Assembly: GCF_003073045.1 (NCBI RefSeq) | Contig: NC_037595.1 | Span: 5,382,227-5,446,226, forward strand | Source: Pomacea canaliculata | Taxonomy: Eukaryota; Mollusca; Gastropoda; Architaenioglossa; Ampullariidae | Reading direction: 5' to 3' | DNA length: 64,000 bases | Part shown: positions 46,767-59,536 of the stretch, in pieces | How positions within the stretch are numbered: position 1 is the first letter of the stretch | Layout of the letters: the number at the start of each line of letters is the position of its first letter | Program-made: the position numbers and the translations under genes | Notes under the pieces: generated by a model | What the model was told of the DNA's origin: nothing | Database searches by the model: none | The model's input: only the letters and a program-made list of their open reading frames with translations

Positions 46767-46799
46767 ACTCCAGATTCACCATACGAATCAATCCAGTAG
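46767..46799 (+). CDS. SH3BGR: Probable alternative last coding exon of the SH3BGR-type gene
   Basis: After a good acceptor (GTGGTTTTTCAG ending at 46766) the frame reads TPDSPYESIQ and stops at 46797-46799. Upstream exons 3 and 4 both end in phase 0, so splicing either one here would give a short isoform without the Glu-rich exon, ending ...KEKQDE-TPDSPYESIQ. This is inferred from splice signals and phase only. Alternatively it is 3' UTR joined from a donor at 44832 (GGGAG/GTAATG). Confidence 0.4.
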   Translation, partial: TPDSPYESIQ

Positions 46800-49700
46800 T
46801 ATGACTGGTAAGATTTTACTGATGAGTTTGTGTTCTAAATGTTGGTGATATGATTGAATTTGGTTCCTGGGGCATTCACAAGATATAATTGATTTATTGG
46901 AACTGGAACAGATAAGAAGTTAACTAGGTGTTTTCCTTCATTCTCTACTTTCAGTGCAGTAACTGCCAGTTTATTTTGAAGTTTCTGTTATCTTCGTATT
47001 TTTTTTTTATACATTTATTAATGAATTTCATGCAGCTTTGTCAGTGTTTTCGGCATGTAACATTTTATGGTTGAAAGTGTTAATAATGATCTTAATAAAG
47101 AAATGCTTCTTGGAAATAGTCATACAACGAACATTTTATGATGATAGCCATAACTAAATTTTCCTACAGTTTTTATCAGGATTTCACACATTGTACAATA
47201 CTCTATCAGTTTTTAATACATGAAAAGATATTGAAGATGCTTATTGAAGACTCATGATAATGATAATTGTACCCTTCCTCATGTTCCAAGAAGATGTACA
47301 CTTTATGAAGTAGTGCATATTGAGAAGTTCTGATGTCTAGAAAAGAACACATTTGTTCAGATCACTGGGGTGAGTTCAGTGCAAAGTATCAAGTGAACAC
47401 TTCCTCCTTTCTTCCAAGATACAGGCCTACAAATATTACTTTTCAGAAGCAAGTCAAACCTGTGATGTTATGAATGCCCATGGGTGGGTCCCAGCACTCC
47501 TACTGATAAACTAAGTGTATCCTCGTCTAATGCCAAGGTTATGACCTCTCTTTGCAGGGTCTTTTTGTAAAATGCTATGTTAACTGAGCTCAGCCCAGTC
47601 ATTTGATAGAAATGCCTGCAGTCTTAACTCCTGTAGAATCTGGATGTTGGAGAGGAGAAGAAACTGACGCTAATGTTGAGCTATTTTTATTACTATAAAA
47701 CGCTAAGATATTTCAGGATATGCAGACAAGGGAATAAAAAGTAAAATACATGGGACTGTCATTATTACTGCCAACATGCTTCTTAGTTTCTGCTTCAAAT
47801 TGGATCTCTGTTTACATTTGCAGATCTGCTATATGCACATCATTGACAGAAGGACCTGTTTGTCCTATCCTCCGTCTTAACGTTTGAAATCACGATGCCC
47901 TCAACTTTCAGTTTTATCTTCTCAGGAGATCAGACTACTCTTTCTTTTCATCACTTCTGCATCTCCACCGTTTTTTGATGCGTTATGGTTTTGTTAAAAG
48001 CAAAACTAATAATAATAACACTTCTTTAAATGCAATAAATCGTGCATCTTTTGTGCATTATCCTGTAACTAACTGCAATATCTATGGGGTGGATGCATTT
48101 GCTAGCATCAGACTTCAGTGCAATTTTATATCCACCTTCAGCAACATAAGACAAAAAGTTAGGTTTCCTGTAACTGTTATTAAATAATTATTTATTATAA
48201 AGAATGAAACATGCATTTGTGTTAACAATGATGATTAATAAATTCAAAATGATAATGTCAAATGATTTTCAGCTTTTGGAGTAACATTAATGAGTAAAAA
48301 AAATGTTCACATGTATTTACTGTATGCTGTATGAGCAGAGAACAAATGTTTCCTTCAACACAGTGAGTTAGACGACCAATGCCATTGTTAAACTTATTAT
48401 TTTTGTAACAGATGCTTGCCAAATGATCTTAGTATGCTGTGTGCAATACTTGTACATGTCTTGCACAGATTCATTTGAATATGATTGCCCTTTTTTTTCT
48501 CATTAACCTGTTCTGCAGTTGCATGCAATATAAGTAGCTGCTCATTATTGTGCATACTCTTTGTGGAAACTGTCAACTTATGTTTCCTTAATTTTATGCC
48601 GCTCATAAAAGAAAAACTGTAATGGGTGCTTATGAAGTGATGCTCAGTGGATGTTTTTCATCTGTCTCAAAGCATATTTACCAAAAGAGATGGAACTTAA
48701 AAGTCTATTTTGTAACTGAGATCATTAACCTTGCCGTACATTATCTTTAGTATGTTTTAATGTTTATAAAGTAATTGACTTTAGTTTTCTGTTTCATTGT
48801 TAGTGTTCTTTTCCAGGTCAAAGATTGGTTCAAAAAAGAAACCAAACAAACAAGCAAGCACTTGGTTAAAAGAGTATATATATATATTTGCCTGACTTCT
48901 ACCACTTTACTCCTATTGTTACTTTAAACTCCTGGAAATTCTTTGCATTATTCAGGATTCAGCTGAACTGGAATCTGCTACATTTTCTTGTAATTCTATG
49001 ATGTCCTAATGGCTCAGAAATTGGCAGAGTTAAGAAAAGATGTAATTAAAAAGCTGCCCGAGTGAAGCCATTACACCTTACTGTTAGTACAGACTATTTG
49101 AACTCTCCAGGGGTCGGATGTTGCATTGTCGTTCTCCAACATACTTATGTTTGGGGATTACTTAACTACAAAAGTTCAAAACATGTTAATGGTACCTTAT
49201 ATGCCATGTGGTTTGGTCTAAAAGCACTAATCAAAATGCACATGAGTGTATACATGCATGTGTGAGTGTGTGCATGTATACTGTGTACATCGAAATGTGT
49301 ATAGGGTGTTCCTTCCCGAACACCAGAAGTCATGGCAACGCAATTAGTTGGGCATTTTTGTTCTCAGGCACATGTTGAAGGTAGCATTGTGTATGAAATT
49401 CAATTTTGCTCGAAATCTATCTACAAATTTTAATATAAATTTCAGTTATCTTCTAAACAGCTTAGAAGATACATTTAGCTGCATATGGTTATTTTGCTGG
49501 CAACATGACTTTTTTAATGATCATGGCAACCGTAAGAATTTGTCCCTAACCAGATGCTTATCACCAAAATTCTTGTTCAGCTTCGTCATATTTTCAAATA
49601 CTACTACTAAAATATGCAAAGTCTGCCTTTTTAAGGAGCACACTTTTCTTTAGTTTTCGTCTTTTTTTTTTTAAACAGATTTCTGTGAGCACACTTGAAA

Positions 49701-50447
49701 TAAGCAAAGGTACTTTAGACTTATTTTGTGCTGGTTCGAACAATCTGGACATCTTTTGACTTTGGTGATGACTATTTAAAATTAACCTAGTGATTTGAAT
49801 CCATTTTTGTATACTAGTCTTTCACTATATACATGTTATCGTGTTGGAAGATTGATCCTTTTGATAGTAAAAATTTACCGCAAATCACTTGCACCTTCTG
49901 TTTCTGGATGTGTGCTTAAGTGTGTAAATACAAAATGCATATTGTATTTTTTTAAATGTGCCCACACCTTACTCATCCTCTCCATCACTGTTGCATGCAC
50001 CTAAAGGAACATTTGAATCGATCAAAATTATTATTAGTTTAAAAAAAACCCCAAACAGAAACATTATATAACATTAAATGCATTAAAGTATTTTGCAATG
50101 CTGACTAGTTATTTCACTACTATTTCAATTATTAGAAATGTAAACTTGACACCCTGTTGTTTCTGTACTCAAATACGTGTATTCACTGCTGACCTATTTC
50201 AATATTTTTGGAAAACTATCAACCATGAATGTATACAGCCTCATTCAGCCAAAATTTCGAGCAAACTTCATGACTCTTTAATTTATTGTTTTAATTTTCC
50301 TGCAGTCTTTCTTCATCTCACTTGTATACACTTAAACATTGATACATTTTAACATGCACCAAATGTAACCACAGTTAAATGTGTGTGAGTTTATTATAGT
50401 GCAACTATTTCTATTACACACAGTAACCCCTGAGCACTAAGTACATG

Positions 50448-50509
50448 AGGGTGGCTGTCCAGTGTATCCCAGCACACTGCGGCTTATCAGGAAATGAAGT
50501 TACAAACTA
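50448..50509 (+). mobile_element. LINE RNase H remnant
   Basis: The frame reads RVAVQCIPAHCGLSGNEVTN, matching the 'V-x-W-I-P-A-H-C-G-x-x-G-N-E-x-A-D' motif of RNase H domains in non-LTR retrotransposons, with the usual Trp and final Asp changed. It is only about 20 codons long before a stop. The surrounding 50.4-50.9 kb may hold more decayed sequence. Confidence 0.6.
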
Positions 50510-51504
50510 GAATATGCAGCGTGTTCTCAGAGGCATATTTATGAAGCTCTTTTCTATGGCATTAGTGTAGTGGATCACCAGCAGATCTTGGTCATTCAAA
50601 CCTACAAGCATATAATTATCAAATTTGTTTGTGTAAACACGTGTATCCACCACCAGTCCACTAAACAGAAGAACAAATCCATCACTAAGAAAATATTTTA
50701 TTTGGGGGTGCTCAAAACATCATTACACAATTGGAGTTATAATGCACCAAGTGTGAGGCAATGATGGAGTACCTGAGAGAAGAAAGATTTCTGGAACACA
50801 AGGTGTGGCCTGTGCAAGAAACCAACAATAAACAAGAACTGACAAGCGTTTCTGAATTTACATTTTAAATGCATTAAAGGGAAAAGTGATAGACAATGCA
50901 ATTTTTTTTTCCTTTAGTGGTCCCTGACTGTTGGAAGAAACAAAAGCCATAACACTCATCACAGACACTTTAAAAACAAAATGCTAAGATATATGACATG
51001 ACAGTTGTCCCAGCATCCAAAAAACAAGTATACGATCAACTGCAATAAAAAGTGCAACCTAGGTTATACCAGCTGTCTGTAGCCAGATCTCACATTCAAA
51101 AACTAATTTTTCTCTGCTGTTTTACAAGGCAATTCTTTCTTCTTAATGTTTTTAAATTATTTAAGCTAAACACAGATGATATATCTGCTAATAGCCTTAA
51201 CTACCAACATATTCTAAACTACAGGTCAAGGTCAAAGTATTCCAAAGCACATTCCATTTATTTCTGTCAAATTTTGTTTTGAAGTTAAACTTTAAAAATA
51301 AAACCCCCAATGAATTTGAAAAAAAAAAGCAGAATGACAAAGTATCAAAGCTAAGAAACCTAATAAAACACATTTCCAGTGGTTTTAGACCCCCCCCTCC
51401 CAATACGTCTGTTCAAATCTCAATTTGTAATAAAAGACCATTTTTTGTAGAGACAAAATGGTTCCTTTCGTTGCAGGATGAAACGACCAATTTCTCCATG
51501 GCAG

Positions 51505-51715
51505 AAATAAAGTGAACTTATATAGAAACACATCCCAGGGCCCTATGGGCAACCTCATGGCACTTTACAAAGAATGACAAACACACAACATGAAGACATG
51601 GGATGAGAAAGATATAAGCCAACAGTTGCTCCCCGCTTGATTGATTCATCTGAAAAACTATCAAGACAGCAAATGCTCCTATCCACACCACAGTTCCAAC
51701 CATAGAACAGATCAA
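51505..51715 (+). repeat. Probable dispersed repeat (TTATATAG ... CACTTTACAAAG type)
   Basis: The segment runs from ACTTATATAGAAACACATCC through GGGCAACCTCATGGCACTTT and ACAAAGAATG. This arrangement resembles the 'TTTATATAGCGC ... GCGCTTTACAA' layout of a widespread class of animal dispersed repeats. It is moderately GC-richer than its flanks. The class assignment is from memory and tentative. Confidence 0.35.
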
Positions 51716-54700
51716 ATAGGTGTGAATGTTTTTTTTGTCTTTTTTTTAAGCTTATAGGATAATCTGCAGAATGCCTATTTAAAAACTACAAGTCTGAGTT
51801 GACAAGCCATGGGGAGCATCAGCACAAATCTAATACTTTCAACTTGCCATTATCCTTCATGAGTTGCAAATTCACATGCTTTTGTTAAACACTGCTATAA
51901 TCTTCTGTTGAAAAGATATAATAGAAGATAGATTTCTATTTCTTTCTTGCCAGAAATGCAGTCTACTTATAGTCGAAAGTTTCTCCAACTTCTCTGCGGA
52001 AAAACAAGATGTAATGAGCACTAGGGGCATAATGGTATGAATAAAACAGACATTGAAAATAATGTTAATCTAGTTAAATACTGTGCATCTGAGAGATGAA
52101 GGCAATATTGTCATGGCCAGCCTTAAAAGTTAATTATTATATACTCTCATAGTTTCATGATTTTCACTGTTGCCAATACACTGGACGAAGGATACAACTC
52201 ACTTTACACTCCAGTAAATATTACTTGAATACAATTCAACATAAATTAATACAAATTTTATGGTTTAAATTATGAATGGATTTTATTTAATATATCTAGA
52301 AGTCTTTTTTTATTATACATTTTATCTCATAATTAACACACAAATGTTCAATTAACATGCATTTATATGATGAAGGGCAGCAAATATGATGCTAGCTTAG
52401 TAATTAAGAAATAGATTTTGCATCTGACTGCTGTGAACCTAGTTAAAATGTACTTGAAAGAACAGGGCTTAATACATGCAAGGAAAAATATGTGATTTGG
52501 AAAAAAATAAACTTATGAATTTTTATTACTGATTGTTAATGGATGTCTTTGCACAATGAATCAGTTAATAACAATGGCACACCTGTAAACTATCAGAAAT
52601 GCAACTAGTATTCAGTTTCAAATGCCACATAAGAAAAAGTCGTGGTTGAGATTTTAATAAGATCTTGTAATTTCCTGAGTGCCGAATGTGTTTTAAGTCC
52701 CCAGTTCTGTGGTACGTGCGAAATTTCTGTGTATATTACTGAAAACACCATTTTGGATTGTTTTGACAAAGTAACAAATGACTTCATGCACAAAATAAAC
52801 AAGCATGTGAGAGATGAAATAATGTACCACACAAAACGCCAAAACATGGGTTACTAACAGAAAAACAACCAAAAAAACATAAAAATAATGTAGGTATCAC
52901 TTTGAGACTGGAGGAATCGCAATAGCCAATCCAAAGTCTTATGAGCTACTCAGCACTTTATAAACAAAAACATACTGTCTAATTAATCGAAAGGCTTGTA
53001 TTTCTTTTATCTTCATCTGTAGTGACAGGAGGACACCAGAATGTTGTTTTCTTTCCACATAAAGTAAAACAGAGTTTTGCTTGTATGTCAGTTCCCAAGC
53101 CACTACGCAAAATGTCAAAAAACAATTTATCGAATGGTTATAAGCATGCAACTGGCCAATCAATATGATCTTGTATTTCACACCAGAAAAATTTGAAGAG
53201 ACAAAATGAATAAACAGCTCATAAAACGAACATTACGAAAAAAGTATGATTTTATTTTTAAATAAATATATATGATCAAAAAGTCGCAAAAATATCCTCA
53301 CCTACTTCAACAGGAACAGTTGTGTTAAAAACATGTAAGTGCTAAGATCCAAAATGCAGCAATACATAATCATGATAATATAATTTATGACTACCTAAAA
53401 TGTCATAAGACTCAATTTTTTCAGGTAATAAAATAAATGCAACTAAAATTCCCACAACTGCTACTTTTAACAACAAAATTTATATGTGCCATGAGGTCCC
53501 ACAAGTATGACCATGGCAAAAATATATTTACATACAAAAATTATAATGCAAAGCACCATGCTTAGAGAGTTTCTATGCTTTTTTTATTTTCAACGCTAGC
53601 CCGTAATTTCAAAAGTCAGATGTTATTAAACACTTTCTGTTTCTGTTCAACTAGCTGGGCCTGTAAATTTACTGTGATGTAAAATAACAACCAGAATAAA
53701 CCAATGGAACCATAAATAGCTGATACATAAAATGGGAAGACATTGTTCATAATTTCTTCATAAATCAAGTTATACAGATAAAGTGGGAAAGGAAAGAAAA
53801 AAATCTGAAAAGTTGACAACAGAAAGTAATGTCACACAAGTTTACTACAATCTTTAAAAAAAAAGCAAGTAAAATAGATTATCAATAGTTTTATTATAGG
53901 GCTTGCTTGAAAGCAGAACAGTCTGACAGAAAAAGTGAGGCGCAACTTATAACACTGGAATATACACAAACTTTCATGTGCTATCTGCACACACAACCAA
54001 ATGTTTCCTTGTAACTGTCCATTTACTACTGGCCTACTACAAGTTTAAAATGTTATTTCTTACACTTTTATGCCCTAATAATAAGCAGTAAATTAACAAA
54101 TGCACTGACATTATTTTGTTCCTGCAGAACATTTACTACTGGGAAAGTGGTTGGAAAGTAAGGTGGACAGAGCAACCGTCAGCATTTATCATTCCTGGTT
54201 AAGCAATTTATACCAGTTTGACTAAAAATTATTTAACACTGGCATTACTTCTATACTCATGCCCATACCCATCATTCAGACATTTTTTTCCTCATATTTA
54301 CTACAAATACTGTATCATGATGAGCTTAAGACATGTAATACCTTTCAAATGGTATTTTTATGGCTTTGAGCCCATGCCATCAAGGGAAATGGAAATGACT
54401 GCTCATTGAGTACGTTGAAACAGCCACAAATGTACATCATGGCAAGCTAAAACCAGGCATGTAAATCAGGTGCCAGAGAGAAATTACGTGCGACAAGTGA
54501 GATTTGAGCCTAAGACCCTTCCTGACACTTAGAGAACAAACGGCAAAGCAGTTTTTCATGAGATCAACAATCTTTTGCAACTTAAGCTGATGTTGCTTTA
54601 TTTTACTGAACTGATGTACCAACCAATGTTCTTTGTATACATGACTGAAAAAACCAGTAACTGCCAAGAAAATGTTAACTTAAACTGGAGGCATGAATAC

Positions 54701-55134
54701 ACTAACCATCTCACAACAAATGTCAATGCTACTATCACTGCAATTACAAGACATAAGCAAGAATAAAACTGGTCAACATGAGCTTTCCCAACCTCGTCCC
54801 CAAAAATAATAATTTTCTTTATCTTAAAAAAAAAAAAAAACCACATAAAATTTTATCCCACATCCCACTATTTCTACAGGTTAAAGAATCTAAAAAAGCT
54901 TGTTACACACCCTTCAACGGAAAAAGTTTCAAACCTGACCAAAATTCTTATGTACCAATCAAACAATAATACTATACTATTTGAAAAAAAATGCCTCACA
55001 AATGAAATGAAAAATTTGCTGTTGCCAACTTCCATCCTTGATTATGAATATTTCTCCTTTTGTGTGAGTGAAAGAAAATTCTTGTAACAACAGAAATAAA
55101 ATGCAATAAACAGAAGGCACAAAGTTCACATACT

Positions 55135-58100
55135 CTAGTCTGTGCCAAAATACTTCTGTCCAAAGTGGTTGGGTGTCACAGGATGCACCTCAGTCGTCAC
55201 GATTGTTAAGCCAGGAAACTTTGTGAGAATTTGTTTTACAGCTGTCAAGTAAAATAAAACAAAACAAAAAACACTATAAAATAAAAACAAACCTCTAACA
55301 TGTGTGCCACACAGCACAACAGTGAATACTATGCTATTTGGAAAGTCATGTGTAAGTGAAGGAGGCAAGCATAAAAACAAACTTCTAAAATTTATGTTTT
55401 ATTTAAATCATTTTAATTCTATGAAACTTTCATTCCATATTTTCCTTGTGCACTGCACCTTGTCATCTAAAATTTTACTATGACGTTGATGTACAAAGCC
55501 CTTAAACCATAAACTATTTCTAAATTGTTGATTCCTTCAACAACACATCTCTCACAGCAAGAGCATAACTTTTAGGATACATTCTACATGTAATATGAAA
55601 ACCCGCATTGTTTTAAATAATACAATATAATACCTTGAGGTGTGCAGAAGAGATTCAGCAAAATTATATTTTGTTCTTTAGCATTATGTTCCTGAAGCAC
55701 ACTCACTGCTTTTACAACTGTATTGCCAGTATCTGGAAAAAGTAAACTCTTACTTATTACTTGATGAAAGATGCAGTCTGATAAAGCTGGTGAAAAGGAT
55801 AACTTTTTTCTTTGCTGCTTATCATTGTACTTCAAACAGTTAAAAAATCTTCTCTTTCTTAAACTTAAGTCTTAAAAGAAAAATAATTGACAGAATATTT
55901 CCAATGATGAATTATCATTTTGTAACTATTCTACTAGCATTTCACCTTTTTATGTTTACCTGTAATGTCATTCTGCAAGTATAAACAGTACTTAAATGTT
56001 TTCAAAAATCTCTTTCTACTGTAATATATAAAATACAGCAGTGGTTCTCAAAGTGTGGTCTATAGACCACTTGTGGGCCGCATGTATAAGTCAGGTGGTC
56101 CGTGGCTGACAGTCATCATGTGTCAGCAAAGTGATGTTTAAATCTTCAGATACACTAATTAGTCCAGTATTGATTTCACTCGAGTTTTAATTTTATCCAT
56201 GCCCAACTGCTTTTTTGCATAAAACGCTCACTTACCAACTAAGTCTTTATACCACAGTGCAAGCACTGCGTCATTGAATCCGTCATCTGTTACCCTTAGT
56301 AATGCAGGTCACTTCATTATTTTTAATTTTTTTATGTGTACTTTGTGAAGTATGTAATTTTATGTAAACTTATTAGTATACTACTGTTGCAACACCAAAG
56401 TACATTTAGTTTTGAATTGTAATGAAACAAATGCAGCAATTTAAATTTGAAATTCATGTTACAGAGTGATTTTAGGCCTTGATGGTTTGCTGCATTTTTT
56501 ACTTTAATAAAGTGGTTCGTGGTACAAAATACTTTGATAACCACTGAAATACAGTATAAACTAATACAGTGAAGCCTGTTACTTTTATCTGAAGGAATTA
56601 TTATGAAGAGTAGAAAAGTAGAAGAGGATTGTTAGTAAAATGTGTTAACTAGTAAAAACAGCAAACAAAATAAACATAGCAGTCTAAAATATTTCCTGTT
56701 TTCACATGGCCGTAAACATAAATTCTCATGCTAATTATACATTCAAATTCTAAATATTTCAATAAGAATCTGAAAAGGTGGGACTTACTCATAATTGGAT
56801 ACATCAATAAAACTTTTCTCTTGTAAATGTCCACTGGAACCTTGGCATAGACACGTTTTGCTTCATGAGTATCCTCATCACTATGAATCAGAATTTTGCC
56901 AAGTCGTATGGATCTGCAACAGTCCCGAAGACCTTGCTCCATAGCTTCACCTGCTCAAATGAAAAAGAAATTAAACCAAAGTTTTCTCAGTGGGTAAAAT
57001 CTATTAAGATCTATAAGCTAGCAATAAACAAATCCAAAACTAAATTTTCTGAGAAATTTGTTTTTACTGTTAGTTGTTAAGTACACAGAAAATCATTGCA
57101 CTTGCCAAACACTTCATGACTAAACAGTTAATGCATTTTACCTGTAGTACTCACCACTTCTCATGATGCTGACTCCACAGTTCCCTTTCTCATATCGCAA
57201 CCCCAGGTATGCATGACCTGTTTCAATCAAATAGGAGCAAAAATTACAATTTATTGAAAAGCAGTTCAGGACAGATTCTTTTTTTTTTTGTCTAAACTTC
57301 ATGGTATGCATTTGTAGATACACTTGTGTCTGCTGCTACCCTTTATGATGTGGCAAAGCACCACCACAATAAAGGCAGCTCACTCTTTTGGGATTTAATT
57401 AAAAACACCCTAGTTCAAGCGTTTTTGTTGCTATTATCAACATGGGATATGTAAATTATTAATATATAATGCCTAGAAAAATTTCTCACCTCACAAAATA
57501 TCATTATAGCATATTTTATTATCCATTACCTAGGAATAAAGTGTTCACAACAATCATACCTGTTGGTGTTGTGATAACACATTCCTTGTAAGGCAACTGG
57601 TTCAGGCCCTCCTCAACTACCAAACGTATCTGGTACAAGGGAAGAAATAAGTAAACTTGCTTAAGAAGAAACAATAAAAAGCTCTCATTCTACTACCCAT
57701 ATTTACACCACTGACAACTCCATGATATAATCTGAAACAGATGGAAATTTTTGTAACAATGAATGCAACCCATACTCAGCTTTTTCAGTATGATAATACA
57801 ATGGACTGGTAAACAGCCAGATCGATTTAATCCATTCTGAATCCAGTTTGTACCTAGAAATGCTTTCAAGATATGAAAGTATGTGTTTCATTTTCTTTTA
57901 GGCAAGAGCTTTCTGCACAAAGAATATGGCAGCATAGCTATCAGAGTATAAAATGTGGACAGGTACAATTTTGTGTGTGTTTTCTTGGATTTTTCCATTC
58001 TCTTCTTACAACATGTTAGAAAATAAAGAAGAAATTATCAATATATAAGTTTATTGTTCTTTGCTATAAACTGACATTTCTTCTATTATCTTTGTACTTT

Positions 58101-59230
58101 TAAAATTGTCTAGAGAACAAGAGATGAAATTCACTCTGAATAAACAGGAACCATGTTGCAAAAGTCCCTTGTTAATGTGGCACTATATTTTATAGTTATT
58201 GTCGAATTTCAAGTGTACAATAATTCTTTTACAGTTCTATATAAACATACCAATCTGTCAGCATAAAATATGAAGTCACTTCTTGATGTTGACCTATTCA
58301 GAAAAACAAGAAAAGTGTGCTGTCATAATTTATACAGTGTTTGAAATATGAACATGCATATATGCAACACCACTAGCTCTTCAAATGGGTTAGATGTAGT
58401 TACAAACACATTTTGATTCATAAGCTGTTTTGTAGATGAAAACACCAACGGGCTGATTTGTTTTAATTCTTGCTGAGCAATTTACTATATGGCATATAAT
58501 CTAATTTCCATAACCTGTTTAAGTATACCATATACCATAAACATAAGCTATACCCTTAGTCCCTGCTTTCTCAATCACTTGTTTGACACACCATATGCGA
58601 AGATCTATTCAACACGGAACGAAATGTTAAAGTTCAACTTTCCTAATGAGGTGGCTCGTATTGTAAATGTAATGTTGAGAAACGCGAACTTCTTGACAGC
58701 AGAATTTAGAGGCACTGAACCGTATGCTACATTGATCCTACAGAACGGCTCCATCTGTATAGCCTTTCACTTGACTGAGTCGCAACATATTAAGGAAAAT
58801 GCGTGGGCACTCAACGTGAACGAAGCAAGCATAACTTTATGAACAGTTCCTGTGCTACAGGCTGTTACACACAAATGCTGCACACGCGTCTGACAACACA
58901 GCAATTAAAATTACATCGGTATCATCATATAGTGTAAATTTCTGAAAATCACTTGCTCTTTATAACATAAAACATAAGTGACGGTGCAAAACATAAGAAA
59001 CGGTGTAACTAAACTTTTAAATTCGCTAGTGGCATCACCTGACTAATCACTGAAGCAGACGAGCAGGTTGACAACAAAGACTTTACAAACACGTGCAGAT
59101 TGGCAACTCACTTGTCTCTTAAATTTGTCTGTAAGTCCCGAACATTGTCGGTGATCCGCAAAACTTTCAACGATGTCCTATAAGGTTCTTCTTCAAAAAA
59201 TGCTGTTACGGGAATAACATCAGGCTCCAT
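55135..59230 (-). CDS. UPRT: Uracil phosphoribosyltransferase homologue, seven coding exons
   Basis: Exons are 59230-59112, 58293-58251, 57629-57560, 57217-57155, 56950-56789, 55732-55634 and 55241-55135. All junctions are in phase; 663 nt give 220 residues. Family landmarks run in order: LRITDNVRDLQTNLRDK, DFIFYADRLIRLVVEEGLNQ, LPYKECVITTPTG, the central stretch EKGNCGVSIMRSGEAMEQG, ILIHSDEDT, KVLLMYPIM with the PRPP-loop-like NTGNTVVKAV, and the C-terminus EVHPVTPNHFGQKYFGTD. It lacks the long N-terminal extension of the vertebrate protein. The family transfers phosphoribose from PRPP to uracil, but the C-terminal uracil-binding loop here is short, as in the animal homologues reported not to bind uracil, so activity is uncertain. 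One intron contains a hAT MITE. No frame breaks. Confidence 0.96.
56039..56546. mobile_element. hAT-type non-autonomous transposon (MITE), 508 bp
   Basis: The left end CAGTGGTTCTCAAAGTGTGG and the right end (reverse complement CAGTGGTTATCAAAGTATTT) are terminal inverted repeats, identical over the first 16 bases except one. The 8-bp direct repeat AAATACAG flanks the element (56031-56038 and 56547-56554), the hAT signature. The ends match the CAGTGGTTCTCAAA type of Charlie-like hAT elements. No transposase frame is inside. It sits in the UPRT intron between exons 5 and 6. Confidence 0.92.
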
Positions 59231-59522
59231 TTTCCGTCAAAATACGCAGACGATCGCCGCAATGGACAGACCTCCTCCACTGTTGATTCGAGTATTGACA
59301 ACTTCCGGAATTTTAATATCCTTCCGCAAAATATGGCCAGGTTTAAAACAGTGAGATACATAAAACCTATAGTTTATTTTAATTCTCAAACAGAAATCTA
59401 CCAACACATTTTAAAGTCGTATAAAAGGACACATCAAGTGGATAATATAATGGAGTATAGCACGCGTTTAAAGATAGCGCGGATAAATACGTGAACTGTG
59501 AAGGGGAGACTACCCTAAACAT

Positions 59523-59536
59523 CAGTCACGTGACTG
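59523..59536. promoter_or_regulatory. Palindromic E-box (CAGTCACGTGACTG)
   Basis: A perfect 14-bp palindrome containing GTCACGTGAC, the consensus CLEAR/E-box bound by MiT/TFE-type bHLH-zip factors. It lies about 300 bp upstream of the UPRT start codon in the presumed bidirectional promoter with giantin. Binding is inferred. Confidence 0.5.

Larger units (their letters stand above)
44826..55134. other. Long AT-rich intergenic region between SH3BGR-type gene and UPRT
   Basis: Convergent genes flank this 10-kb region. It contains a probable alternative terminal exon at 46767, candidate AATAAA signals (for example 47094-47099), a TA microsatellite near 48874-48890, a LINE RNase H remnant near 50.45 kb and a repeat near 51.5 kb. 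Otherwise I see no exon with family resemblance. Much of it is probably 3' UTR of the two flanking genes. Confidence 0.5.

Noticed and set aside
51518-51715. Minus-strand frame CSMVGTVVWIGAFAVLIVFQ looks like the last membrane segment of gamma-secretase subunit PEN-2
   Set aside because: The similarity needs frame changes after NQSSG, no in-phase upstream exon or acceptor was found, and the plus strand here looks like a dispersed repeat. Chance similarity of a hydrophobic stretch is more likely.
53616-53819. Hydrophobic minus-strand frame (FPFYVSAIYGSIGLFWLLFY) with a possible acceptor
   Set aside because: Briefly resembled Jagunal-type or PEN-2 membrane segments, but no alignment held over its length and no partner exons were seen.
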